DNA from: Ornithinimicrobium pekingense DSM 21552
GTDB taxonomy: Bacteria > Actinomycetota > Actinomycetes > Actinomycetales > Dermatophilaceae
Direction: 5' to 3'
DNA: 64,000 nt
NCBI RefSeq assembly: GCF_000421185.1
Contig: NZ_ATWJ01000011.1
Span: 124,001-188,000, forward strand
The notes below the pieces were generated by a model. It worked only from the letters and a program-made list of their open reading frames with translations, did no database searches and was not told where the DNA came from. Shown here piece after piece: positions 41,187 through 48,740 of the stretch (position 1 is the stretch's first letter; the number at the start of each line of letters is the position of its first letter). A program made the translations under genes and the position numbers.

Positions 41187-42485
41187 TCAGGCGGTGGCCC
41201 GGACCGCCTCGGCCAGCAGCTGCAGGCCGCGGTCGAGCTCCTCCTCGGTCACGGTCAGCGGCGGCATCAGCTTGACCACCTCGCTGTCCGGGCCCGAGGT
41301 CTCGACCAGCAGCCCGCGGTCGAAGGCGGCCGCGGCGACCCGCTCGGCGCGGCTGAGGTCCTCGAAGGCCAGGCCGGCGAGGAGCCCGCGACCACGGTAT
41401 GCCGCACCGCCCGCCTCGGCGCCGATGCGCTCCAGACCCTCGCGCAGCCGGGCGCCGCGCTGCCGGACCGTCTCGGCGAAGGTGTCGTCGGACCAGAACT
41501 CGCGCAGCGCCGCCGTCGCGGTCACGAACGCGGGGTTGAAGCCGCGGAAGGTGCCGTTGTGCTCGCCCGGCTCCCACTGGTCCAGCTCGGGGCGCAGCAG
41601 GGTCACGGCGAACGGCAGGCCCAGCCCGGACAGGGACTTGGACAGGCAGATGATGTCCGGGTCGATCCCCGCCTCCTCGAAGGAGAAGAACGTCCCGGTG
41701 CGGCCGCAGCCGGCCTGCACGTCGTCGACGATGAGCAGGACCTCGAAGCGACGGCACAGGTCGGCCAGCGCGCGCAGCCACTCGGCCCGGGCGGCGTTGA
41801 GCCCGCCCTCGCCCTGCACGGTCTCGACGATCACCGCGGCGGGCAGGGCCACGCCGGAGCCGCTGTCGGCCCAGACGCGCTCCAGCCAGTGGAGGTCGGG
41901 CGTGCGGCCGTCGAGGTAGTCGTCGTAGGGGGCCGTCATCGAGTGGTAGAGCGGGGTGCCGGCGCCCTCGCGCTTCAGGGAGTTGCCGGTGACGGCCAGC
42001 GAGCCCAGCGTCATGCCGTGGAAGGCGTTGGTGAAGGACACCACGTCGGTGCGGCCGGTCGCCTTGCGGGCGACCTTGAGCGCGGACTCCACGCTGTTGG
42101 TGCCGGTGGGACCGGGGAACTGGACCTTGTGCCCCATACCCCTGGGGCGCAGGACGAGCTCCTCGAGGGCGAGGAGGAAGTCGCGCTTGGCCGGGGTGAA
42201 CATGTCCATGGCGTGGACCACGGTGTCCTGCGCGAGGTAGTCCTGCAGCGCCCGCTTGAGCGCGGGATGGTTGTGGCCGTAGTTGAGGGCGCCCGCGCCC
42301 GAGAAGAAGTCGAGGTAGGTCGTGCCGTCCTCGGTGGTCTGCTCGGCGCCGAGCGCGCGCTCGAAGACCACGGGCCAGCTGCGGCAGTAGCTGCGGACGT
42401 CGGACTCGCGGCGCTCGAACACCGCGGTGGACGTGCTGTCGGTCGTGCCGGCGGTGGTGCCGGTGGGGGTCGTCGTTGCGGTCAT
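41187..42485 (-). CDS. ectB: Diaminobutyrate-2-oxoglutarate aminotransferase
   Basis: A 432-residue class III PLP aminotransferase that makes 2,4-diaminobutyrate from aspartate semialdehyde and glutamate. Motifs: [12 protein letters not shown] near the N-terminus, [34 protein letters not shown] (phosphate binding), [32 protein letters not shown] and the PLP lysine in [13 protein letters not shown]. The first 20 residues are Thr-rich and variable. AAGGAA precedes ATG 42485. 88 nt separate it from ectA. Confidence 0.96.
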   Translation of the reverse strand: MTATTTPTGTTAGTTDSTSTAVFERRESDVRSYCRSWPVVFERALGAEQTTEDGTTYLDFFSGAGALNYGHNHPALKRALQDYLAQDTVVHAMDMFTPAKRDFLLALEELVLRPRGMGHKVQFPGPTGTNSVESALKVARKATGRTDVVSFTNAFHGMTLGSLAVTGNSLKREGAGTPLYHSMTAPYDDYLDGRTPDLHWLERVWADSGSGVALPAAVIVETVQGEGGLNAARAEWLRALADLCRRFEVLLIVDDVQAGCGRTGTFFSFEEAGIDPDIICLSKSLSGLGLPFAVTLLRPELDQWEPGEHNGTFRGFNPAFVTATAALREFWSDDTFAETVRQRGARLREGLERIGAEAGGAAYRGRGLLAGLAFEDLSRAERVAAAAFDRGLLVETSGPDSEVVKLMPPLTVTEEELDRGLQLLAEAVRATA

Positions 42486-42573
42486 CGGTTCCTTCCCCGG
42501 GCTGGTGCCCGGTGCGGTCGGTGTCGGGTGGTCCTGCTGCACGGGTATGGCGTGCACCGGGGTGCGCGCGTCC

Positions 42574-43107
42574 TCAGCCGGTCCCGCGCAGCGGGGTGAT
42601 GCGGTGCAGCAGCTCGGGCTGCCAGTCGCCCTCGCCCGGGAAGTGCTCGGCCCCGAACAGGTCGGTGACGTGGTGGCCTGCGCCCTGCCGCCGGGCGAAG
42701 GACTCGAACAGCCGGATCGAGGCGGGGTTGCCCTCGGTGATGGTCGTCTCGAGGGTGTGGGCACCGGTGCGCCGGGCGAGCTCGTCGAGGAGCTGGCCGG
42801 CCAGGCCCCGGCCGCGGCACGACTCGTCGACCGCGATCTGCCAGACCATGAGGGTGCCTGGCGCCTCGGGCCGCCGGAAGCCGCTGACGAAGCCGCCGAC
42901 CTCGCCGTCGACCTCGGCCACGAGCGAGGTGGCCGCGAAGTCGCGCGCCCACAGCAGGTAGGCGTAGGGCGGGTTGAGGTCGAGCCGTCGGGAGTCGCGG
43001 GCCACGCGCCACATCGCCGCGCCGTCGCCGACGTCCGGGTGGCGGATGACCTCGGGGCGGGGCAGGGTCGCCGTGCCGCCGCGGGCGCTGTCCGGCGTGC
43101 TGCTCAT
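42574..43107 (-). CDS. ectA: Diaminobutyrate acetyltransferase
   Basis: A 177-residue GNAT enzyme that acetylates diaminobutyrate at the gamma amine. Motifs: IRHPDVGDGAAMWRVARDSRRLDLNPPYAYLLWARDF at the N-terminus, the acetyl-CoA loop DESCRGRGLAGQLL, and LETTITEGNPASIRLFESFARR. Its ATG overlaps the stop of lysC (ATGA), so the two are translationally coupled. Confidence 0.95.
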   Translation of the reverse strand: MSSTPDSARGGTATLPRPEVIRHPDVGDGAAMWRVARDSRRLDLNPPYAYLLWARDFAATSLVAEVDGEVGGFVSGFRRPEAPGTLMVWQIAVDESCRGRGLAGQLLDELARRTGAHTLETTITEGNPASIRLFESFARRQGAGHHVTDLFGAEHFPGEGDWQPELLHRITPLRGTG

Positions 43108-44402
43108 CGGCCGCTCCCGGCGTGGACGCGCGCCTCACCCTCGGTGGAGGGCAGGTCGAAGGCCTCGTGCAGCACGCGCGCGGCCTCCTCGACCTGGTCG
43201 CCGTCGACGACGACCGACAGGCGGATCTCGGAGGTGGAGATGAGGTGCACGGTGATGCCGGCCGCGCTGAGCGCGTCGAAGAGCCGGGCGGGGACCTCCG
43301 GTGAGGACCGCATCCCGGCGCCGACGATCGAGACCTTGCCGACGTCCTCGGTCACGGTCACGTGGCGGAAGCCGAGCCGGGGCTGCGCCGCCCGCAGCGC
43401 GTCGGCCGCCCGCTGCCCGTCCGCGACGGGCAGGGCGAAGGAGAAGTCGATCAACCCGGTGTCCTCGGCGGTGTGGGTCTGGCCGACCATGTCGACCGCG
43501 GACACCGTGTCGGAGATGACCGCGAAGATCGCGGCGGCCGAGCCCGGGGCGTCGGGCACCCCCACGACGGTGAGCTTGCACTGGTCGTGGCTGTGCGCCA
43601 GACCACGGACGAGGGCTTCTTCCACGGTGTCCTTCCTGGTTGCGGTGATGGGGTGGTCGGCCGGCACCACGTCGAGGTCGTCGGTGACCCAGGTGCCGGG
43701 CCGGTCGCTGAAGCTCGAGCGCACGTGCAGCGGCACGTCGTAGCGGCGTGCCAGCTCCACCGAGCGCAGGTGCAGGATCTTCGCGCCGTGCGCGGCCAGC
43801 TCCAGCGCCTCCTCGGTGGAGAGGACCGGCAGCTGGTGCGCGTCGTGCACGACGCGGGGGTCGGCCGAGAACAGGCCGTCGACGTCGGTGTAGATCTCGC
43901 ACACGTCGGCGCCCACGGACGCGGCCAGCGCGACCGCCGTGGTGTCGGACCCGCCCCGGCCGAGGGTGGTGATGTCGTCGCCCGCGCCGCCCTGGAAGCC
44001 GGCGACGATCGCGACCGCACCGGACTCGACGGTGCGGACGATCCGGTCGGGGCGCATGCCGACGATGCGGGCGGAGCCGAACTCGTCGGTGGTGGCCAGG
44101 CCGGCCTGCTGACCGGTGAACGAGACGGCCTCGTGGCCCATCTCGTGCAGGGTCATGGCGAGGAGGGCCATCGAGATGCGCTCCCCCGCGGTCAGCAGCA
44201 TGTCGAGCTCCCGGGCGGGTGGGTCCGGGCTGACGTCGTCGGCCAGGTCGGCGAGCTCGTCGGTGGTGTCACCCATCGCCGAGACCACGACCGCGACGTC
44301 GTGGCCGGCCTCTCGGGTCGCGACGATGCGCCGGGCGACCCGGCGCATGCTCTCGGTGTCGGACAGGGACGAGCCGCCGTACTTCTGGACGACCAGGGTC
44401 AT
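43104..44402 (-). CDS. lysC: Aspartokinase, first gene of the ectoine operon
   Basis: A 432-residue enzyme phosphorylating aspartate, the entry to lysine, threonine, methionine and ectoine. The catalytic domain has VQKYGGSSLSDTESMRRVARRI, TAGERISMALLAMTL, GRGGSDTTAVALAASVGADVCEIYTDVDGLFSADPR. Two ACT domains follow (about 270-420), including QTHTAEDTGLIDFSFALP and VSIVGAGMRSSPEVPARLFDALSAAGI, so feedback control is likely. By sequence it is the ordinary actinobacterial type, but it sits directly in front of ectA with an ATGA overlap and without asd. ATG 44402 has CGGAG upstream. Confidence 0.92.
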   Translation of the reverse strand: MTLVVQKYGGSSLSDTESMRRVARRIVATREAGHDVAVVVSAMGDTTDELADLADDVSPDPPARELDMLLTAGERISMALLAMTLHEMGHEAVSFTGQQAGLATTDEFGSARIVGMRPDRIVRTVESGAVAIVAGFQGGAGDDITTLGRGGSDTTAVALAASVGADVCEIYTDVDGLFSADPRVVHDAHQLPVLSTEEALELAAHGAKILHLRSVELARRYDVPLHVRSSFSDRPGTWVTDDLDVVPADHPITATRKDTVEEALVRGLAHSHDQCKLTVVGVPDAPGSAAAIFAVISDTVSAVDMVGQTHTAEDTGLIDFSFALPVADGQRAADALRAAQPRLGFRHVTVTEDVGKVSIVGAGMRSSPEVPARLFDALSAAGITVHLISTSEIRLSVVVDGDQVEEAARVLHEAFDLPSTEGEARVHAGSGR

Positions 44403-44709
44403 GCGATCTCCGTAGGGATAGCTGGCGTCTGGACGCTGCTCCACGTTAAGGACCTGTGGCCGATGTGTCGAAGTTGACTGCCGCACCCCCGATCCCGACG
44501 TGCGCGCGGCTACCAGCCCCTGCTCCCCACGTCCACCGCGCCGCACCCCCTGCGGGACAGCCGGCAGAGGGCCGTGGAATAACCCGTGGCGGGCCGCCGG
44601 AGCGGTCGCTCCTGCCGCGAGGTCCGCCGTCCACCGATGATTCGACACCCCAGAGAGCACTATGCGAAGAATCATCGTTGCTGCATCCATCAGCGCCCGC
44701 CACGCCGAA
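44403..44709. other. Long non-coding region between lysC and the met leader
   Basis: About 300 nt without a supported gene. It holds a perfect 9-bp inverted repeat, CGATGATTC (44635-44643) and GAATCATCG (44669-44677), in an AT-richer stretch that could be an operator for either side. The frame of lysC stays open through it on the minus strand, which is usual at this GC content and not evidence of coding. Confidence 0.5.
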
Positions 44710-44739
44710 TTGACTTCGTTCTCCGACGCCTGGTAGACA
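44710..44739 (+). promoter_or_regulatory. Promoter of the met leader and metYX
   Basis: TTGACT (44710-44715), an 18-bp spacer and TAGACA (44734-44739), then 8 nt to the ATG of the leader ORF at 44748. Transcription should begin on or next to that ATG, making the leader ORF leaderless. Confidence 0.65.
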
Positions 44740-44747
44740 TCGGACCC

Positions 44748-44783
44748 ATGAGCACCCCGCGACGCCGAATGCGCAGCTGCTGA
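44748..44783 (+). CDS. Cysteine-containing leader peptide upstream of metY
   Basis: A short ORF encoding MSTPRRRMRSC, ending in AGC TGC TGA. Small, Arg-rich leader peptides carrying cysteine are known before sulfur-metabolism genes in actinobacteria, where ribosome stalling at Cys codons senses cysteine supply. Here the final codons themselves (CGCAGCTGCT, 44772-44781) are repeated at 44794-44803; because GCAGCTGC is self-complementary the two copies can pair, and a ribosome stalled on the Cys codon would mask the first copy. The promoter is placed so that the ORF is leaderless. Confidence 0.68.
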   Translation: MSTPRRRMRSC

Positions 44784-44844
44784 GCCCTTCCTCCGCAGCT
44801 GCTCTCGCGACGTCGCGACGCGCCCGGTGCACCGACCGCACCGG
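44772..44844 (+). promoter_or_regulatory. Candidate attenuator structures of the metYX leader
   Basis: CGCAGCTGCT at 44772-44781 and 44794-44803 can form a stem. Downstream, CCGGTGC (44824-44830) and GCACCGG (44838-44844) form a 7-bp hairpin with a 7-nt loop. No T run follows, so control could act by Rho or on translation rather than by intrinsic termination. About 95 nt remain before metY. Confidence 0.45.
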
Positions 44845-44939
44845 ACACGCCATACCTGCGCTGTGCGAGCCGGGCCCAGCAGAGTGACCTCCCCCACCTG
44901 CCCCCCGCACGAACCCTCGATCCTCAAGGACAGCGCACC

Positions 44940-46277
44940 ATGAGCACCTACTCCGACTTCACCACCCGCCAGGTCCACGCCGGCCAGACCCCCGACCCCG
45001 CGACCGGCGCCCGTGCCCTGCCGATCCACCAGACGACCTCGTTCGTCTTCGCCGACGCCGAGCAGGCCGCCAACCGCTTCGCCCTGGCCGAGCTCGGCCC
45101 GATCTACACCCGCATCAACAACCCCACCCAGGAGGTCGTGGAGAACCGGCTCGCCGACCTCGAGGGCGGGGTCGGCGCCCTGCTCGTGGCCTCGGGCATG
45201 AGCGCGATCACCCTGTCGATCCTCAACGTGGCCGGCGCCGGCGACCACGTCGTGGCCAGCCCGAGCCTCTACGGCGGCACGCAGAACCTCTTCGCGCACA
45301 CGCTGCCCAGGCTGGGGATCGAGGTGTCCTTCGTCGAGGACCCCACCGACCCCGCGTCGTGGCGCTCCGCCGCGACGGAGCGCACCAAGGCGTTCTTCGG
45401 GGAGAGCATCGCCAACCCCAGCGGCGAGGTGCTGGACGTGGAGAACGTGGCGCGCGTCGCCCACGAGGTCGGCGTGCCGCTCATCGTGGACAACACCATC
45501 CCGACGCCCTTCCTCACGCGCCCGATCGAGCACGGCGCGGACGTCGTCGTGCACTCGGCGACCAAGTACCTCGGCGGACACGGCACCGCCATCGGCGGCG
45601 TCATCGTCGACAGCGGCAACTTCGACTACGGCACCGACCGCTTCCCCGGCTTCACCGAGCCCGACGCCAGCTACAACGGCCTGGTCTACGCCGAGGCGCT
45701 GGGCAAGGACGGCATCTTCGGGGTCAACCTGTCCTACATCCTCAAGGCCCGGGTCCAGCTGCTGCGCGACCTCGGCCCGGCGATCTCGCCCTTCAACGCC
45801 TTCCTGCTCGCCCAGGGCATCGAGACGCTCTCCCTGCGGGTGGAGCGGCACGTCAGCAACGCCGCCCAGGTCGTCGAGCACCTCTCGGGCCACGACCAGG
45901 TCGAGAAGGTCATCTACGCCGGGCTGCCCGAGCACCCCTCCTACGAGCTGGCGCAGAAGTACCTGCCCGGCGGCCCCGGCGCCGTCCTCGCCTTCGAGAT
46001 CAAGGGTGGCGTGGAGGCCGGCAAGGCCTTCGTCTCCGCGCTGGAGCTGCACAGCCTCGTGGCCAACATCGGCGACGTCCGCTCGCTGGTCATCCACCCC
46101 GCGTCCACGACCCACAGCCAGCTGAGCGAGGAGGCCCGGCGCGCCGCCGGCGTCACCCCGGGCCTGGTCCGCCTCGCCGTCGGCATCGAGGGCATCGCCG
46201 ACATCCTCGCCGACCTGGACACCGGCTTCGAGGCCGCCGCCCGGGTCGCCGGCGGGGCGTCGGGGCAGGCGGCCTGA
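44940..46277 (+). CDS. metY: O-acetylhomoserine sulfhydrylase
   Basis: A 445-residue PLP enzyme of the Cys/Met metabolism family that makes homocysteine from O-acetylhomoserine and sulfide. Motifs: TTRQVHAGQTPDPATGARALPIHQTTSF, YTRINNPTQEVVENRLADLEGG, SGMSAITLSIL, VDNTIPTPFLTRPIEHGADVVVHSATKYLGGHG (PLP lysine in SATK) and a C-terminal RSLVIHPASTTHSQL. AAGGA precedes the ATG. metX follows 3 nt after the stop, so one operon supplies substrate and enzyme. Confidence 0.95.
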   Translation: MSTYSDFTTRQVHAGQTPDPATGARALPIHQTTSFVFADAEQAANRFALAELGPIYTRINNPTQEVVENRLADLEGGVGALLVASGMSAITLSILNVAGAGDHVVASPSLYGGTQNLFAHTLPRLGIEVSFVEDPTDPASWRSAATERTKAFFGESIANPSGEVLDVENVARVAHEVGVPLIVDNTIPTPFLTRPIEHGADVVVHSATKYLGGHGTAIGGVIVDSGNFDYGTDRFPGFTEPDASYNGLVYAEALGKDGIFGVNLSYILKARVQLLRDLGPAISPFNAFLLAQGIETLSLRVERHVSNAAQVVEHLSGHDQVEKVIYAGLPEHPSYELAQKYLPGGPGAVLAFEIKGGVEAGKAFVSALELHSLVANIGDVRSLVIHPASTTHSQLSEEARRAAGVTPGLVRLAVGIEGIADILADLDTGFEAAARVAGGASGQAA

Positions 46278-46280
46278 ACC

Positions 46281-47474
46281 ATGACCGCCTCCCGACGTCG
46301 CACCCACGTCGTCGGTGACCTGCCGCTGGAGTCCGGCGAGGTCCTCGAGGACGTGCGCGTCAGCTTCCAGAGCTGGGGCCGGCTCAACGAGGCCCGGGAC
46401 AACGCCGTGCTGGTCCTGCACGCGCTGACCGGCGACAGCCACGTCGTCGGCGACCGGGGCCCGGACCAGCCGACCCCCGGCTGGTGGCCGGGGCTCATCG
46501 GCCCCGGTGCCCCGCTCGACACCGACGAGTACTTCGTGCTCGCGCCGGCCGTCCTCGGCGGCTGCCGGGGCACCACGGGACCCTCCTCGATCGCTCCCGA
46601 CGGCCGCCCCTACGGCTCCTCCTTCCCGCGGATCACCGTGCGCGACCAGGTGCGCGCCGAGGCGCTGCTGGCGGACGCCCTGGGCATCCGGTCCTTCGCG
46701 CTCGTCGTCGGCGGCTCCGTCGGGGGTATGCGGTCGCTCGAGTGGGCGGTCACCCTCCCCGGGCGCGTGCGCCGGTGCGTGGTCCTGGCCGCCGGCGCGG
46801 CCGCCACCGCCGACCAGATCGCCTGGTCGGTCCCGCAGACGCACGCGATCCGGCTGGACCCGCAGTTCCACGGCGGCGACTACTACCCCGGCCCCGGCCC
46901 CCGCCACGGCCTGGAGATCGCCCGCCAGGTCGCCCACGCCACCTACCGCTCCGCCGACGAGCTGGCGCTGCGCTTCGGCCGGGACGGCCAGGAGGGCGAG
47001 GACCCGCTGCGCGGCGGCCGGTACGCGGTGGAGTCCTACCTCGAGCACCACGGCCGCAAGCTGGCCCGCCGGTTCGACCCCAACTCCTACCTGGTGCTCA
47101 CCGAGGCGATGAGCTCCCACGACGTGGGGCGCGGCCGGGGCGGGGTCGCTGCCGCGCTGCGGCGGATCACCGCCGAGCTCACCGTGGGCGTCGTGAGCAG
47201 CGACCGGCTCTTTCCCCCGGCCGACGGTGCGGTCGTCGCGGGCTCCCCCGCCTGCCGCGAGCTGGCCGTCATCGACTCCCCCTACGGGCACGACGCCTTC
47301 CTCATCGAGACCGAGCAGGTCTTCTCGATCATCGAGCGCGCCCTGACGGGCGCGCCGGTGCCGGCGGCCCACCGACCGCCGCGCCAGGCCGACCGCGCCT
47401 GCCCGCCCCCGGGTGGGGACGCGCTGGTCGGCGCCGCGGGCAGAGCGGTGACCCCCACGCCCGCCGCCTACTGA
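46281..47474 (+). CDS. metX: Homoserine O-acetyltransferase
   Basis: A 397-residue alpha/beta hydrolase that acetylates homoserine with acetyl-CoA. Motifs: VSFQSWGRLNEARDNAVLVLHALTGDSH, APAVLGGCRGTTGPSS, the nucleophile Ser in VVGGSVGGMRSLEW (usually GGSMGG; Val replaces Met), and the catalytic Asp and His near the end (SSDRLFPP, YGHDAFLIE). The last 40 residues are Pro-rich and not part of the fold. Directly follows metY. Confidence 0.94.
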   Translation: MTASRRRTHVVGDLPLESGEVLEDVRVSFQSWGRLNEARDNAVLVLHALTGDSHVVGDRGPDQPTPGWWPGLIGPGAPLDTDEYFVLAPAVLGGCRGTTGPSSIAPDGRPYGSSFPRITVRDQVRAEALLADALGIRSFALVVGGSVGGMRSLEWAVTLPGRVRRCVVLAAGAAATADQIAWSVPQTHAIRLDPQFHGGDYYPGPGPRHGLEIARQVAHATYRSADELALRFGRDGQEGEDPLRGGRYAVESYLEHHGRKLARRFDPNSYLVLTEAMSSHDVGRGRGGVAAALRRITAELTVGVVSSDRLFPPADGAVVAGSPACRELAVIDSPYGHDAFLIETEQVFSIIERALTGAPVPAAHRPPRQADRACPPPGGDALVGAAGRAVTPTPAAY

Positions 47475-47511
47475 CCAGGCACGACTCCTTCCCCCGAGGG
47501 CTGGGTCGGCA

Positions 47512-47517
47512 TACCCT
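47512..47517 (+). promoter_or_regulatory. -10 box of a leaderless promoter
   Basis: TACCCT ends 6 nt before the ATG at 47524 with no ribosome binding site between; it is part of GGCATACCCT, which also occurs before the alpha-glucosidase gene on the other strand. No clear -35. Confidence 0.45.
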
Positions 47518-47523
47518 GCCTCC

Positions 47524-48051
47524 ATGTCGCGCCCAGCAGACTCCGCCGCCAGCCGCCCGCCCGGGGCGCCCGACGTGGGTCTGGACGACGCCCGCGTGGG
47601 CGCGGTGATCGACGTGGCCGTCCACAACGTCACGCACGCGGGCGGTCCCTTCGGGGCCCTCGTCGTGGGGCCGGACGGGACCGAGGTCGCCCGGGGCGGC
47701 AACCGGGTCACCAGCTCCCTCGACCCCACCGCGCACGCCGAGGTCACCGCCATCCGGTCCGCCTGCCAGGAGCTCGGGGACTTCTCCCTCGAGGGCCACA
47801 CGCTCTACGCCTCCTGCGAGCCGTGCCCGATGTGCCTGGCCGCCTGCCTCTGGGCGCGGCTGGACCGGGTCGTCTTCGCCGCCGACCGGCACGCCGCCCA
47901 CCGGGCCGGCTTCGACGACCGCGCCTTCCACGGCCTCTTCCGGATCGACCTCGGGGCCAGCTGGCCCGTGCGGGTCGTGCACCACCCGCACGCGCGCAGC
48001 GAGGAGCCCTTCGACGCCTGGCGGTCCCTGACCGCCCGCGTGGAGTACTGA
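47524..48051 (+). CDS. Nucleoside/nucleobase deaminase, guanine deaminase-like
   Basis: A 175-residue zinc enzyme of the cytidine/deoxycytidylate deaminase superfamily. Zinc and catalytic residues are in TAHAEVTAIRSAC (His and Glu) and SCEPCPMCLAACLW (two Cys). The C-terminal AFHGLFRIDLGASWPVRVVHH resembles bacterial guanine deaminases of the GuaD type rather than tRNA deaminase TadA, which also lacks the long 15-residue N-terminal arm seen here. Function as guanine deaminase is inferred. Leaderless start by position of the -10 box. Confidence 0.8.
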   Translation: MSRPADSAASRPPGAPDVGLDDARVGAVIDVAVHNVTHAGGPFGALVVGPDGTEVARGGNRVTSSLDPTAHAEVTAIRSACQELGDFSLEGHTLYASCEPCPMCLAACLWARLDRVVFAADRHAAHRAGFDDRAFHGLFRIDLGASWPVRVVHHPHARSEEPFDAWRSLTARVEY

Positions 48052-48136
48052 CCCCCCTCCGCACGGAACCGCCCGCAGCCGGGCGCCGTCCACCCCGTAG
48101 GATCGATACCGGACCGACAGGGGAAGGAGGGCACCG

Positions 48137-48634
48137 ATGCCCGACTGGTTGGCGAACAGCCCGCAGTGGCTGTGGTGGGTCGGGGCCGCCCTGGCGTTCG
48201 GCATCGTGGAGATGACCACCCTCGACCTCATCTTCCTCATGCTCGCGCTCGGCGCCCTGGCCGCGGCCGTCGTCGCCGGGGCGGGCCTGCCCCTCGTCGG
48301 GCAGGTGCTGGTCTTCGGCGTCGCCGCCGGGCTGTTCGTCTTCGCGCTGCGCCCCGTCGCTCTGCGTCACGTGCGCATGGAGGGTCGGGGCGGCGTCATC
48401 GGCATCGAGGGCAACATCGGCCAGACCGCCACGGTCCTGGAGCCGGTCACCGACCGCTCCGGCCTGGTCAAGCTGCGCGGTGAGCAGTGGACCGCGCGCG
48501 CCGACCTGGCCGGGCAGACCTTCGGCGTCGGCGACCTGGTGACCGTGGTCAAGATCGACGGCGCCACCGCCGTCGTGGCCGCCGCGCCGCCGGAGGACAA
48601 GCCCTTCGACGCCGACCGCCCGGTCGAGCACTGA
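48137..48634 (+). CDS. NfeD-family membrane protein
   Basis: A 165-residue protein. Two or three membrane helices (LWWVGAALAFGIVEMTTLDLIFLMLALGALAAAVVAGAG, LVGQVLVFGVAAGLFVFAL) are followed by a soluble OB-fold domain (GIEGNIGQTATVLEPVTDRSGLVKLRGEQWTARADLAGQTFGVGDLVTVVKIDG). NfeD proteins work with SPFH proteins in membrane microdomains, and the SPFH gene is next. A TAGGAT box lies at 48098-48103 and GGAAGGAGG precedes the ATG. Confidence 0.88.
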   Translation: MPDWLANSPQWLWWVGAALAFGIVEMTTLDLIFLMLALGALAAAVVAGAGLPLVGQVLVFGVAAGLFVFALRPVALRHVRMEGRGGVIGIEGNIGQTATVLEPVTDRSGLVKLRGEQWTARADLAGQTFGVGDLVTVVKIDGATAVVAAAPPEDKPFDADRPVEH

Positions 48635-48740
48635 CCTGACGCCGGCGGGCCCCCACCTGCCGCACGCAACCGATCCACCCCGGTGCACGTCATACCCGCA
48701 CCGACCACGACCTTGTCCGACCCAACGAAGGAGACCCCTC

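Noticed and set aside
44748-44939. SAM riboswitch (SAM-I or SAM-IV type) ahead of metY
   Set aside because: I could not find the conserved core sequences or the pseudoknot partner; a small leader ORF with a terminal Cys explains the leader better.
43104-47801. A minus-strand open frame of about 1565 codons covering lysC and the met genes
   Set aside because: Only the part from 44402 down is lysC. The rest is the antisense of metY and metX, open because stop codons are rare at this GC content. The in-frame MDAATMILRIVLSGV segment near 44690 looks AT-rich but has no ribosome binding site and no promoter at a suitable distance, and is not a plausible leader peptide for an enzyme feedback-controlled by Lys/Thr.
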